Positions 25,702 through 34,484 of a DNA stretch of 64,000 bases are shown in pieces (the stretch's first letter is position 1; each line of letters starts with the position of its first letter). The position numbers were made by a program, and so were the translations under genes. Source of the DNA: Rhizobium redzepovicii. GTDB taxonomy: Bacteria; Pseudomonadota; Alphaproteobacteria; Rhizobiales; Rhizobiaceae. Location: the NCBI RefSeq assembly GCF_019793435.1, contig NZ_JAILYH010000010.1, positions 214,897-278,896 of the forward strand, written 5' to 3'. The notes beneath the pieces are model-generated. The model saw only the letters and a program-made list of their open reading frames with translations, had not been told where the DNA came from and did not search any database.

Positions 25702-27504
25702 TTAGCTTCTGCCGAAAAGCCGCTCGATATCGCTGAGCTTCAATTCGATATAGGTCGGCCGGCCGTGATTGCACTGGCCGGAGCCGGGCGTCACTTCCAT
25801 TTCCCGCAGCAGCGCGTTCATTTCCTCCGGCCGCAGCCGTCGTCCGGAGCGCACCGATCCGTGGCAGGCCATGGTCGCCGCCACATATTCGAGCTTGGCC
25901 GACAGGCCTGACGCCGTATCCCATTCGGCAATCTCGTCGGCAAGCTGGCGGATCAGCCCATGCGCATCGACTTCGCCGAGCATCGCCGGCGTCTCGCGCA
26001 CGGCAATCGCCCCAGGACCGAAACGCTCGATCGCCAGGCCGAGTTCGGAAAGCTCGCCCGCATGCTGCATCAACCGGTCGCAATCCTCTTCCGGAATATC
26101 GACGATCTCCGGAATGAGCAGCACCTGCGAGGCCAGCCGCTTCGAATGCAGCGCCTTGCGCATCGCTTCGAACACCAGCCGCTCATGCGCGGCATGCTGG
26201 TCGACGATGACGAGCCCGTCCTCGGTCTGGGCGACGATGTAATTGGCGTGGATCTGCGCCCGCGCCGCGCCGAGCGGATAGCGCGCGGTGGTGTCGGCTG
26301 CTGCCGGCTGCGGCGGAAACGGCGGCTCGGCCCGTGCCGTCGGCATCGAGAGCCCGTCGAAGGAGGCCTGCGGCCGTTCACCGAAACCGTTTGCCGGCTG
26401 GTAGGGACGGGAAGGCGAGGTCTCGGCCGACCATGCCGTCTGTGGCCGTTGCGCGTAGGGCTGAAAACCGGGACGGAAGGAGCGCAGCATGTCGCTTGCC
26501 CCGGTGGTTGCCGCCCGGCTGCCGTCACGCGCCAGGGCCTCGCGGATGGCGCCGACGATGAGGCCGCGCACGAGGCCGGGGTCGCGGAACCGTACGTCGG
26601 ATTTTGCTGGATGCACGTTGACGTCGACGAGGGCGGGATCGAGGGTAATCGATAGCACCACCACCGGATGGCGGCCTGACGGGATGGTTTCGGCATAGGC
26701 GCCGCGGATCGCCGACAGGATCAGCTTGTCCTGCACCGGCCGGCCGTTGACGAAGGCATATTGATGGGCGGAGTTGCCGCGATTGAAGGTCGGCACGCCG
26801 GCAAAGCCCGTCAGCGAAATTTCCTCGCGCACGGCGTCGAGGGCGATGGCGTTGTCGCGGAAGTCCTTGCCGAGCACCTGCGCCATGCGCGCCAGATGGT
26901 CGTCGCCGGTCGCCGGAAATTCCAGCGTCGTGCGGTCGGAGCCGGACAGCACGAAGCGCACGGCCGGGAAGGCGATCGCCATGCGCTTGACGATCTCGGT
27001 AATGGCGCCGGCCTCGGCCTTCTCGGTCTTCAGGAATTTGAGCCGCGCGGGGGTCGCGAAGAAAAGATCGCGCACTTCGACGATCGTCCCGGGATTGGCG
27101 GCGGCCGGGCGCAAATGCGCGATCTTGCCGGCGTTGACGGCGATCTCGTGGCCGCCAGCGCTGTCGCGCCGGCGGCTGGCGATGCTGAGCCTTGCAACCG
27201 AGCCGATCGAGGGCAGCGCCTCGCCACGGAAGCCGAGCGTGCGGATATTCTCGAGCGTCTCCGATAGTTTCGAGGTGCAGTGGCGCCTGACCGCCAGTTC
27301 CAGATCGGCCGCATCCATGCCCGAACCGTTGTCGCTCACCCGCAGCAGTGCCTTGCCGCCGCCTGCCGTGGCGATCTCGATGCGCGTCGCGCCTGCATCG
27401 AGCGCGTTTTCGATCAGTTCCTTGGCAGCGCTCGCCGGCCGTTCGATGACTTCGCCGGCGGCGATCTGGTTGATGAGCGTTTCGGAAAGCTGTCTGATGG
27501 CCAT
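25702..27504 (-). CDS. mutL: DNA mismatch repair protein MutL
   Basis: The 600-residue protein begins with the GHKL ATPase: IAAGEVIERPASAAKELIEN, DNGSGM and TLGFRGEALPSI. A C-terminal dimerisation domain follows (VIVDQHAAHERLVFE and CHGSVRSGRRLRPEEM). A proline-rich linker around residues 350-420 joins them. The DQHAAHERL sequence resembles the metal-binding DQHAAxERxxxE motif of endonuclease-active MutL proteins, so this copy may nick DNA, as expected for a genome without MutH. Confidence 0.96.
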   Translation of the reverse strand: MAIRQLSETLINQIAAGEVIERPASAAKELIENALDAGATRIEIATAGGGKALLRVSDNGSGMDAADLELAVRRHCTSKLSETLENIRTLGFRGEALPSIGSVARLSIASRRRDSAGGHEIAVNAGKIAHLRPAAANPGTIVEVRDLFFATPARLKFLKTEKAEAGAITEIVKRMAIAFPAVRFVLSGSDRTTLEFPATGDDHLARMAQVLGKDFRDNAIALDAVREEISLTGFAGVPTFNRGNSAHQYAFVNGRPVQDKLILSAIRGAYAETIPSGRHPVVVLSITLDPALVDVNVHPAKSDVRFRDPGLVRGLIVGAIREALARDGSRAATTGASDMLRSFRPGFQPYAQRPQTAWSAETSPSRPYQPANGFGERPQASFDGLSMPTARAEPPFPPQPAAADTTARYPLGAARAQIHANYIVAQTEDGLVIVDQHAAHERLVFEAMRKALHSKRLASQVLLIPEIVDIPEEDCDRLMQHAGELSELGLAIERFGPGAIAVRETPAMLGEVDAHGLIRQLADEIAEWDTASGLSAKLEYVAATMACHGSVRSGRRLRPEEMNALLREMEVTPGSGQCNHGRPTYIELKLSDIERLFGRS

Positions 27505-27596
27505 GGGCTATTTTCGAGGATTCGCGGGCCGGAGGGAAGAGGGTTCGGCGGGCTTTCCCAAAGCGTGATCCGAGGCTCCCGCAACCTGGGAATCGC

Positions 27597-27709
27597 CGCT
27601 GCATAATTCATGCTTAAATCGGAACCGATTTACTGATGAAATTATGCAGCAGTTCAAAGTGTTATTGCGCCCTATGCGCGCCTGGAAAGGACCCGCGGCG
27701 CTGTAGTGT
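27597..27709. repeat. Rhizobial palindromic intergenic element (GCATAATT...AAATTATGC type)
   Basis: GCATAATTCATGCTTAAATCGG and its imperfect inverse CCGATTTACTGATGAAATTATGC form a long palindrome at about 27600-27648. AGTTCAAAGTG and a GCGCCC...GGCGCTGTAG segment follow, a combination I recognise as a common Rhizobium mosaic repeat. It lies upstream of the PAS/REC gene, with the head of mutL on the other side. Confidence 0.7.
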
Positions 27710-27794
27710 TAAGCCGGTTTTAACATAAAAATGGCATTTCTATTCAAATACCTCCGGAAGCTTTCGAAATCGAACAGATGTGGGACGCAACAGC

Positions 27795-29519
27795 ATGAGT
27801 GCCGGCTTCGATAAGGCGGACACATCATCGGAAACCGACGGGATTTCCGCCGGAGCCGATCTGCAGACGGCGCTTTTCGATGTGGTGTGCGACAGCCTTT
27901 CGTCAGCTTTCATCATCTATGACAAGAACGATCATCTGATCTTCGCCAGCCGCCAGACGCTGGAATTCTTCCCGCTGCCCCCCGAGATGCTGAAGCCCGG
28001 CACGCGGCTTCGCGATTTCCTCGGCGCGGTTTACGACACCGGCATTCGCCAGCAATATGACGTGAAGCAGCGCGGCTCGCTGAGCCGCGAGGATTGGCTG
28101 TCGCAGAAAATCGCCTCGCATTGGCGCGAGCGCTTCGATGCCGTCGAGCGCCATGCTGCCGACAGCTGGGTCCGTTTCGTCAAACGCAGGCTCCCCGGCG
28201 GTTACGGCGTCACCATCATTTCTGATATTTCCGAGGACAAGAAGCGCGAAGAGCAATGGCGCTCGGATCTGGAGCGGGTGCAGCTCACCGAGGACATTCT
28301 CGACAATCTGCCGTTCCCGCTCTTCGTCAAGGACCGCAACCTCACCTATGTCGCGGTCAATCTCGCCTTTTGCGAGAAATATCAGACGACCGCCGACGAG
28401 GTGCTCGGGCGCAAGAGCAGCGACCTTTTTTCCGTCGAGATCGCCAAGCGTTTCGAAGAAAGCGACCGTCATGTGCTGGAGACCGGCGAGATGTCCGTCT
28501 CCCGCCAGCGGCAGATCTCCCGCGACGGCATCGAGCGCGACATCGTCAGCCGCAAGCACCGCATCGGCAAGCCGGGCCGCTATTTCCTCGTGTCGACCAT
28601 GCAGGATCTGCCGCGCGATGGCGCCGATCTCGACGAGTTCGGCCGGGCATCGGCGATCACCACCTCAAGCAATCAAAGCTATCGCCGCGCCTATGTGCCG
28701 GTACCGAGCGCTGTCGAGCGCCGCGAGCCGGCGGCGATGGAAGCGATCGTTCCGGAGAATTTTTCCGGCCGCAAGGTCCTCGTCGTCACGTCCGACCTTG
28801 CCGCTGAGACCGCCGCGTTGCGGACGCTGTCGAAATACGGTTTCGAATCCTGCTCGGTCCGCGGCGAGGACGAGGAGGAGCGGTTCCTGGAAATCGCCAC
28901 TTCCTCCGGCATCTCGCTCGATCTCTTGATCATCGACAACCAGATGGGCATGCGCTGCCTCGAACTGTCAGAGCAATATGGCATCCCGGCGCTTGTTATG
29001 GACGGTTTTCAGATCGCCAACGAGCTCACCTTCCAGATCGCCCGCCATTTCAATCGCAACAGCCGCAATGGCGCCGCCGGTGCGGATTCGGATTGGGAAA
29101 TCAGCATTTCTGACGACGTCGTCGGCCTGCAGGTTCTCGTCGCCGAAGACAATGATATCAACCAGATCGTTTTTTCGCAGATCCTCGAAGGCCTTGGCTA
29201 TCGCCATATGATCGCGGCGACCGGCGATGAAGCCGTGCGCCTCTGGGCCGAGCACCGGCCGCAGATCGTGTTGATGGATATTTCGCTGCCGGGCTTCAAC
29301 GGCTTCGAGGCTGCCCGCCTCATCCGGCAGATGGAAGAAACCGGCGGGACAAGCCACACCCCGATCATCGGCGTGCTCACCCAGGCCTTCGAACGAGACC
29401 GCGCCGAATGCGTCAAGGCAGGCATGGACGATGTCATCATGAAACCGGTCAGCCCCGATATGCTCGAGGCTGTCTTCCAGAGGCATCTGCTGGATGAAGG
29501 CATACGGGCGCGAGGCTGA
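27795..29519 (+). CDS. PAS-PAS-pseudoreceiver-receiver protein lacking a kinase domain
   Basis: The 574-residue protein has two PAS-like domains (about 20-150 and 165-290), a degenerate receiver-like domain (about 320-420, KVLVVTSD...DLLIIDNQ, lacking the paired acids) and an intact C-terminal receiver (440-565). The last has the acidic pair in VLVAEDNDIN, the phospho-Asp in IVLMDISLPG, Thr in GVLTQA and Lys in IMKPVS. No H-box or HATPase domain lies between. It looks like the signalling tail of a hybrid kinase. An ATG at 27795 is preferred over a GTG at 27780. Confidence 0.85.
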   Translation: MSAGFDKADTSSETDGISAGADLQTALFDVVCDSLSSAFIIYDKNDHLIFASRQTLEFFPLPPEMLKPGTRLRDFLGAVYDTGIRQQYDVKQRGSLSREDWLSQKIASHWRERFDAVERHAADSWVRFVKRRLPGGYGVTIISDISEDKKREEQWRSDLERVQLTEDILDNLPFPLFVKDRNLTYVAVNLAFCEKYQTTADEVLGRKSSDLFSVEIAKRFEESDRHVLETGEMSVSRQRQISRDGIERDIVSRKHRIGKPGRYFLVSTMQDLPRDGADLDEFGRASAITTSSNQSYRRAYVPVPSAVERREPAAMEAIVPENFSGRKVLVVTSDLAAETAALRTLSKYGFESCSVRGEDEEERFLEIATSSGISLDLLIIDNQMGMRCLELSEQYGIPALVMDGFQIANELTFQIARHFNRNSRNGAAGADSDWEISISDDVVGLQVLVAEDNDINQIVFSQILEGLGYRHMIAATGDEAVRLWAEHRPQIVLMDISLPGFNGFEAARLIRQMEETGGTSHTPIIGVLTQAFERDRAECVKAGMDDVIMKPVSPDMLEAVFQRHLLDEGIRARG

Positions 29520-29700
29520 TACATGTCATCAGGACCTCTTAGCGGTTCCGGCTAACGACATAAAAATTAACGACTTTAGCCGGGACTACCGGTCGACTCC
29601 TGGATTCTGGGGTGGTTTTAGCGGCAATGCCTGCTGATTTACTATCAAATTGTTAAGACATGCCGGTCATTCTTTGCATGGCGCGGGAAAGCTCGGGTGA
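29520..29700. other. Intergenic region with a small inverted repeat before the GGDEF-EAL gene
   Basis: CCGGCTAA (29548-29555) and TTAGCCGG (29576-29583) are perfect inverted arms with a 20-base AT-rich spacer. No T-run follows, so termination is doubtful. No clear promoter was seen. Confidence 0.4.
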
Positions 29701-31065
29701 ATGATGAAATCGGCGGACACAGCTTTCTTGACCGTCGGTCAGAATGAGCTTCAGGCGATGGCCTATACCGATCCGCTCACCGGATTGGGAAACCGCAATC
29801 GCATGCGGGACAAGGTCTTGCAGATCTCTTCCGAGCGCGCTAGCGACCCGGCTCCCTTCACCATCGGCATCGCCAATCTCGACAGTTTCAAACCGATCAA
29901 CGATCTTTTCGGCTCGGCTGCCGGCGATGAGATCCTTTGTCAGGTCGCCCATCGCCTCAGGGCCTGCATTCCCGATGGCGCGCTGGTCACCCGCCATGAC
30001 GGAGATGAATTCGCCTTCGTGCTGCCGCTGATCTTCGAGCGGGCGAGTGCCGAAAAATTCGGCCAGATGATCCGTGAAATACTGTCGGCCCCCTATGATC
30101 TCGGCGACCGCAACGTCCGTCTTTCCGCCTCCCTCGGCTTTGCCATCTACCCGTTCGCCGGAGAAGACTGCGAAGAGTTGCTGAAGAGCGCCGAAACCGC
30201 CCTCTACCGTTCCAAGCGCCGCGGGCGCGGCCAGATCACCGTCTATTCGCGCGAGATCGCCCAGGAAATGAAACGCGCGACGCAGCTGGAGCAGGCGCTT
30301 AGAAACGCCATCATCTCCGACGCGATCGACGTGCATTTCCAGCCGATCGTCTCGCTCTCCAACAATCAGGTGGTCGGCTTCGAGGCGCTCGCCCGCTGGA
30401 ACGATCCCGATCTCGGCTTCGTCTCTCCCGGCGTCTTCGTGCCGCTCGCCGAAGAACGTGGTTTCATCGATGCACTGTCGGAAGCGCTGCTGCGCAAAGC
30501 CACCGAAGCAGCTCTTTCATGGCCGCGCGAACTCTTCCTGTCGTTCAATCTCTCCTCGGCTCAGTTGATGGATCCAGGCACCAGCGGCAGCGTCCTGTCG
30601 ATCCTCGGTCGGGTCGGCTTCGATCCGCATCGCCTGGAGCTGGAGATCACCGAAACCGCGGTGATGAGCTCGGCCGATACCGCCCACCGCATCATCGCCG
30701 ATCTGCGCGCCGCCGGTGTGCGTATTTCGCTTGATGATTTCGGCACCGGCCAGTCGAGCCTCGGGCGCCTGCGCGACTTCATCTTCGACAAGATCAAGAT
30801 CGACCGCGCCTTCGTCTCGCGCATCAACTCCGACCGCGCCTCCGAACACATCATCAAGGCGATTCTGACCATGTGCGACGGCCTGGAGCTGGAAGTCGTG
30901 GCTGAGGGCATCGAGGATTATGCCGAGGCAGTGAAGCTGCGCATGCTCGGTTGCGGCATGGGCCAAGGCTATCATTTCGGCCGCCCGGCGGACGGGATCG
31001 CCACACTGCGCTTTCTGCACGAGAACTATTACGATCCCGCCATGGCGGAGCGTGTCAGCGCATAA
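29701..31065 (+). CDS. GGDEF-EAL protein, probable c-di-GMP phosphodiesterase
   Basis: The 454-residue cytoplasmic protein has a GGDEF domain (residues 20-185, TDPLTGLGNRNRM) whose signature is HDGDEF rather than GGDEF, with no RxxD inhibitory site before it. The EAL domain (190-440) keeps the catalytic motifs EALARW, NLSSAQ, LELEITET, DDFGTGQSSL, KIDRAFV and VAEGIE. Phosphodiesterase activity is therefore likely, while cyclase activity is doubtful. No membrane or sensor domain is present. It follows the PAS/REC gene by 181 bases on the same strand. Confidence 0.9.
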   Translation: MMKSADTAFLTVGQNELQAMAYTDPLTGLGNRNRMRDKVLQISSERASDPAPFTIGIANLDSFKPINDLFGSAAGDEILCQVAHRLRACIPDGALVTRHDGDEFAFVLPLIFERASAEKFGQMIREILSAPYDLGDRNVRLSASLGFAIYPFAGEDCEELLKSAETALYRSKRRGRGQITVYSREIAQEMKRATQLEQALRNAIISDAIDVHFQPIVSLSNNQVVGFEALARWNDPDLGFVSPGVFVPLAEERGFIDALSEALLRKATEAALSWPRELFLSFNLSSAQLMDPGTSGSVLSILGRVGFDPHRLELEITETAVMSSADTAHRIIADLRAAGVRISLDDFGTGQSSLGRLRDFIFDKIKIDRAFVSRINSDRASEHIIKAILTMCDGLELEVVAEGIEDYAEAVKLRMLGCGMGQGYHFGRPADGIATLRFLHENYYDPAMAERVSA

Positions 31066-31103
31066 AGCATGATGCCGAAAAGTGTGAGCGGTTTATCATG
31101 CTC
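31066..31103. repeat. Truncated copy of the GCATGATGCCGAAAAGTGT palindromic repeat
   Basis: GCATGAT (31067-31073) and ATCATGC (31095-31101) flank GCCGAAAAGTGTGAGCGGTTT. It is the same element as at 16785-16832 but lacks about 10 bp of the right half. It begins one base after the EAL gene stop. Confidence 0.8.
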
Positions 31104-31119
31104 CAAAGACCGACATAGC

Positions 31120-31152
31120 AAAAAGCGATGGCGCCCCTAGGAGCGCCATCGC
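31120..31152 (-). terminator. Rho-independent terminator of the PRC-barrel gene
   Basis: GCGATGGCGC (31125-31134) pairs with GCGCCATCGC (31143-31152) over an 8-base loop. On the minus strand the 10-bp stem is followed by TTTTTGC, the expected U-tract. It may also stop plus-strand transcription from the EAL gene. Confidence 0.85.
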
Positions 31153-31203
31153 CTACGCTATACTACCGCGCGGTATATCTGGCCGGGCTGGCTAAACGCC
31201 AAC

Positions 31204-31809
31204 TTACTTGGGCGTTGTCGAGCCGGTGGCCGTGGTGTCGGTGCCGGTTGCAGCCGGAGCCTTTTCGGCCGACTGCATGGCCAGCGTCTTGAACTCAGGT
31301 GCAGCCTTCAGCGATTCAGCCGTTTCGCTTGTCGTCAGCTTGACGCTGCCATCCTGAGTATTCTGGGCGACCGTGATCTTCTCCATCGGGACGGCGACGT
31401 TCTTTTCGCCGATACCGAGGAAGCCGCCGACGCCGACGATCGCAGCAACGAAACCGCCGTCCTTCTTGAGAATCAGGTCGTTGACGCTGCCGATGCTTTC
31501 ATTGTTGCCGTTATAGACCGACTGGCCGATATAGGTGTTGGCGCTGACCTGGTCCGGAGATTGCTCCGTGATATAGCCGGCCTGCGCCGTGTCTGCCGTC
31601 GGGGCTGCAGCCGGAGCCTGTGCGGCATCGCCTGCGGGCTTGGTGACGTCAGGGGTCATCGGCTTCGGTGCTGCCGGATCGGCCGGAGCCGCCTGTGTCG
31701 GAGCGGCCGGGTCCGCGGGCTGCGGCGCCGCCTGCGAGAATGCCGCCGGTGCGAAAGCCGTGGCAAACAGTGCGCCAGCGGCAACGGTCGTCAAGAGTTT
31801 GCGTGTCAT
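31204..31809 (-). CDS. Secreted PRC-barrel domain protein
   Basis: The 201-residue product has a signal peptide (TTVAAGALFATAFAPAAFSQA), then an Ala/Pro-rich linker to about residue 75. A PRC-barrel domain follows (YIGQSVYNGNNESIGSVNDLIL...GGFVAAIVGVGGFLGIGEKNVAVPM), then a Thr/Ala-rich tail. Proteins of this sort are envelope or stress-related in rhizobia; the exact role is unknown. GAAGGTAGG precedes the ATG. A perfect inverted repeat and an EcfG-like promoter motif lie upstream. Confidence 0.85.
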   Translation of the reverse strand: MTRKLLTTVAAGALFATAFAPAAFSQAAPQPADPAAPTQAAPADPAAPKPMTPDVTKPAGDAAQAPAAAPTADTAQAGYITEQSPDQVSANTYIGQSVYNGNNESIGSVNDLILKKDGGFVAAIVGVGGFLGIGEKNVAVPMEKITVAQNTQDGSVKLTTSETAESLKAAPEFKTLAMQSAEKAPAATGTDTTATGSTTPK

Positions 31810-31846
31810 TTCGAACCTACCTTCAGTTCCTAGAGTGGTCGCTGAC

Positions 31847-31912
31847 GCGGCAATTTCTGTTTCATTGCCGCGCCGGTTCGAAAGGAAAATGACTGGTGCG
31901 CCGAATGGTTCC
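31847..31912 (-). promoter_or_regulatory. Upstream region of the PRC-barrel gene: inverted repeat and EcfG-like motif
   Basis: GCGGCAAT (31847-31854) and ATTGCCGC (31864-31871) are perfect 8-bp inverted arms. On the minus strand GGAAC (31908-31912), 16 bases and CATT (31888-31891) resemble the alphaproteobacterial general-stress sigma promoter GGAAC-N16/17-CGTT with one mismatch. The implied start lies about 70 bases before the ATG. Weak evidence from motif only. Confidence 0.35.
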
Positions 31913-31982
31913 GGTTGAAAACACGGAAAATTTCTCGATTTTCACGGAACATTTATCGCGCAACCGCCACCAGAGCGAGAAA

Positions 31983-32006
31983 AGGCGCCTCCGGCCGGAA
32001 GCGCCT
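31983..32006 (-). terminator. Rho-independent terminator of the dgo-type operon
   Basis: AGGCGC (31983-31988) pairs with GCGCCT (32001-32006), with CCGGCCGG in the loop able to pair further. On the minus strand TTTTCTC follows. It lies 24 bases after the lactonase stop codon and closes the four-gene minus-strand operon. Confidence 0.75.
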
Positions 32007-32030
32007 CTGATTGTTACGGGCAAGCTGTCT

Positions 32031-32918
32031 TCAGATCACGTAGACCGGATCGAACACGCCTTTCACCTCGATGCCGAGTTCGAGCAGCGCGCCGGCGCTC
32101 GGCTGCGCAGAACGGGCATCTTCGTCGAGGCCCTCCCAGGCGGTCGTCACTGCCAGCCGGTCGGCATTGACGCCGATGAAGGCGGGGCAGGAGGGCTGGA
32201 CGGCGGGAACCTTATAGCGCGAGATGCGCAACCCGTCGGGATTGTAGCGGTCGACGACGCCAGCACCCCAGCGGGAATTCCAGATATAACCATCGGCATC
32301 GACCACCGAGCCGTCGATGTCGCCGGGCTCGTCGGCGCTGTCGACCAGCACGATCGGTTCGCCCGAGGGCATGCCGGTGTTCGGATCGACCATGACGCGC
32401 ATCAGTCGATTAAGGCGGGAATCCGTATAATAGCCGATCGTGCCGTCCGGCGAGAAGCAGATCGAATTCGGGATGCTGATGCCGTTGAAGATCTTCGTCA
32501 CCTTGCCGCCGGCGACATGATAGATGGCGCCGGCCTGGTTTTCCGCCCGCTTGCTCATTGTGCCGATCCAGAGCGCACCGGAAGGATGGGTGCGGCCGTC
32601 GTTCGAACGGTTCTCCGGCCTGTCGTTTTCGAGCGCGGCATAGAAGGTGAGGTTGCCGCTCGCCACATCGCGAACGAAAAGCCCTTCCTCCGTCGCGATC
32701 AGCTGCCGGCCGGCGTCGATACGGGCAAGCACGCTCGCCATGGCAGGCAATGGATGCACCTTTTTGGCGCCCGTCGAGAGATTGAGCTCGTGCAGTTCCT
32801 TGCCGAGGATGTTGAACCACCAGACGGTGTTGCTGTCCGGATCATAGGTCGGGCCTTCGCCGAGAACGGAATTGGTGTTGCAAAGGGTCTTGCCCTCGAA
32901 CTCGTAGATATCGGTCAT
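32031..32918 (-). CDS. SMP-30/gluconolactonase family sugar lactonase
   Basis: The 295-residue protein is a six-bladed propeller lactonase: LGEGPTYDPDSNTVWWFNIL gives the metal-binding Glu, SNDGRTHPSGALWIGTMS the Asn and substrate residues, and IPNSICFSPDG and GDIDGSVVDADGYIWNSRWG the Asn and Asp ligands. Its operon partners suggest that it opens galactono-lactone to galactonate. Its start overlaps the dgoA stop by 4 bases (ATGA). Confidence 0.88.
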   Translation of the reverse strand: MTDIYEFEGKTLCNTNSVLGEGPTYDPDSNTVWWFNILGKELHELNLSTGAKKVHPLPAMASVLARIDAGRQLIATEEGLFVRDVASGNLTFYAALENDRPENRSNDGRTHPSGALWIGTMSKRAENQAGAIYHVAGGKVTKIFNGISIPNSICFSPDGTIGYYTDSRLNRLMRVMVDPNTGMPSGEPIVLVDSADEPGDIDGSVVDADGYIWNSRWGAGVVDRYNPDGLRISRYKVPAVQPSCPAFIGVNADRLAVTTAWEGLDEDARSAQPSAGALLELGIEVKGVFDPVYVI

Positions 32919-33556
32919 ACGCTCACGCTCCCAATGGCTGCATCATAGGCGTAAATGGTCGCCTTGGCGCGCTCGGCAACCTCTGATGCGGTCATTCCGG
33001 GCTTGTAGAGGCTGGTGCCGAGACCGAAGGCGAAGATGCCGGCCTTGGTGTAATCGCCGAAATTCTTGTCAGACACGCCGCCGACGGCGGCAATCGTCAG
33101 TTCCGGCGGCAGGATCGCCCGGATCGCCGTGATGCCGGAAGGACCGAGCACGCTTGCCGGAAAGAATTTGAGACCGGTGGCGCCGGCCCGCGCTGCGGCG
33201 AGCGCCTCTGTCGGGGTAAAGACGCCAGGCATCGTCACCATGCCGTATTGGCGCGCCCGGATGATCACCTCGGGCTCGACATTCGGCGTGACGAGCAGCG
33301 TGCCGCCGGCCGCATGCAGGCTGTCGACCGCCTCGACCGTCAGCACCGTGCCGGCGCCGATCAGCACCTCGGGCGGCGCCATCTTGGCGGCGATCTCGAT
33401 CGATTTGAACGGTTCCGGCGAATTCAGCGGGATCTCGATCGCCATCAGGCCATTGTCGATCAAGGCGCCGACCACGCTTTCGGTCTCGTCGGGCCGGATG
33501 CCGCGAAGGATGGCGATCAGCGGGCGCTTCATGTCGGGGAAGGGGATACGCTTCAT
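32915..33556 (-). CDS. dgoA: 2-dehydro-3-deoxy-6-phosphogalactonate aldolase
   Basis: The 213-residue class I aldolase of the KDPG family has the N-terminal RPLIAILRGIRPDE (catalytic Glu in the following segment), LIGAGTVLT, and the Schiff-base Lys in GATGLKFFPAS. AAVGGVSDKNFGDYTKAGIFAFGLG is a DgoA-type C-terminal pattern. It splits 6-phospho-KDGal into pyruvate and glyceraldehyde 3-phosphate. The kinase gene ends 13 bases upstream. Confidence 0.9.
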   Translation of the reverse strand: MKRIPFPDMKRPLIAILRGIRPDETESVVGALIDNGLMAIEIPLNSPEPFKSIEIAAKMAPPEVLIGAGTVLTVEAVDSLHAAGGTLLVTPNVEPEVIIRARQYGMVTMPGVFTPTEALAAARAGATGLKFFPASVLGPSGITAIRAILPPELTIAAVGGVSDKNFGDYTKAGIFAFGLGTSLYKPGMTASEVAERAKATIYAYDAAIGSVSV

Positions 33557-33569
33557 CGTGTCGGCTTTC

Positions 33570-34484
33570 TCAATTCGGCCAGATGGCTTCGGCGGCGGCC
33601 GAAAGCCCGCGGCGCACGGCGGCGTCCGCATCGATGGCGGTGAAGGGAAGTGAAAGGGTTTTGAAGGCCTGTTCATAGAGCGCCTGCAGGCGCCCGGAAG
33701 CGACCAGGGTGATGCCTGAGTTGGCCGCCTCCTGCAGCGCACCGGCGATTTCGAGACCGATCAGCGTGCCGGAGAGGCGGGCCTGCGCGGCAGCGGCGGA
33801 GATTCCGTGCAGGAGCTGCCCCGAGCGGGCGGTAAAGAGCAGATTGGAGGCAAGCGCGGGCCGCGCGAAAGCGGCCGAGACCGCCGCCTCGAAGGCGGGC
33901 GCATCGGCCGGCTGCTCCTCGGCGCCGGCAACGGCATGCGAAAGGATCGTGTGTTTGCTGATGACGTCGAAAAGTTCGCCGGTCATGAAGGTCGAAAAAC
34001 CGGTGACCTTGCCGTCGCCCACATGCACCCACTTCGAATGGGTTCCGGGCATGCAGACCGCCTGGGCGCCCGCGCTTGCGCTGCCGAGCGCGCCGAGAAG
34101 CTGGGTTTCCTCGCCGCGCATGACGTCGGGTGTCGCCATATCCCGCTGGGCAAGGCCGGGCAGGATGCGGATGTCACAGCTTTCGCCTGGCACGGAGACC
34201 GCCCCGGTGAGGACGGAGGCAAGGGGCGCCGGCACATCGATATAACCGGCCTCGACCCAGCCCTGCCGTGCGCCGGCCATGCCGCAGATGATCACCGGCA
34301 GGTTTTCCGGCGCCTCAATGGCTGTGAGATGGCCGGTAAGCACGGTGGAAAAGCCGGTCTTTGCCGCGCTCGTCATGCCTTCGCCGCTGCGGCGTTCGGC
34401 AAGGATGGTGCCGTCCCTACCCATGAGCCAGAGCCGGAAGCTGCTGGTGCCCCAGTCCACCGCGACATAAGCGGGATTTGCCAT
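33570..34484 (-). CDS. dgoK: 2-dehydro-3-deoxygalactonokinase
   Basis: The 304-residue kinase has the DgoK signature: YVAVDWGTSSFRLWLM at the N-terminus (sugar-kinase phosphate 1 motif), VIICGMAGARQGW, and VCMPGTHSKWVHVGDGKV with TFMTGELFDVI. It phosphorylates 2-dehydro-3-deoxygalactonate at the 6 position for DgoA. The ATG overlaps the stop of the upstream SDR gene (TAATG). The open frame extends further upstream inside the SDR gene, but the product starts at MANPAYVAVDWG. Confidence 0.92.
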   Translation of the reverse strand: MANPAYVAVDWGTSSFRLWLMGRDGTILAERRSGEGMTSAAKTGFSTVLTGHLTAIEAPENLPVIICGMAGARQGWVEAGYIDVPAPLASVLTGAVSVPGESCDIRILPGLAQRDMATPDVMRGEETQLLGALGSASAGAQAVCMPGTHSKWVHVGDGKVTGFSTFMTGELFDVISKHTILSHAVAGAEEQPADAPAFEAAVSAAFARPALASNLLFTARSGQLLHGISAAAAQARLSGTLIGLEIAGALQEAANSGITLVASGRLQALYEQAFKTLSLPFTAIDADAAVRRGLSAAAEAIWPN

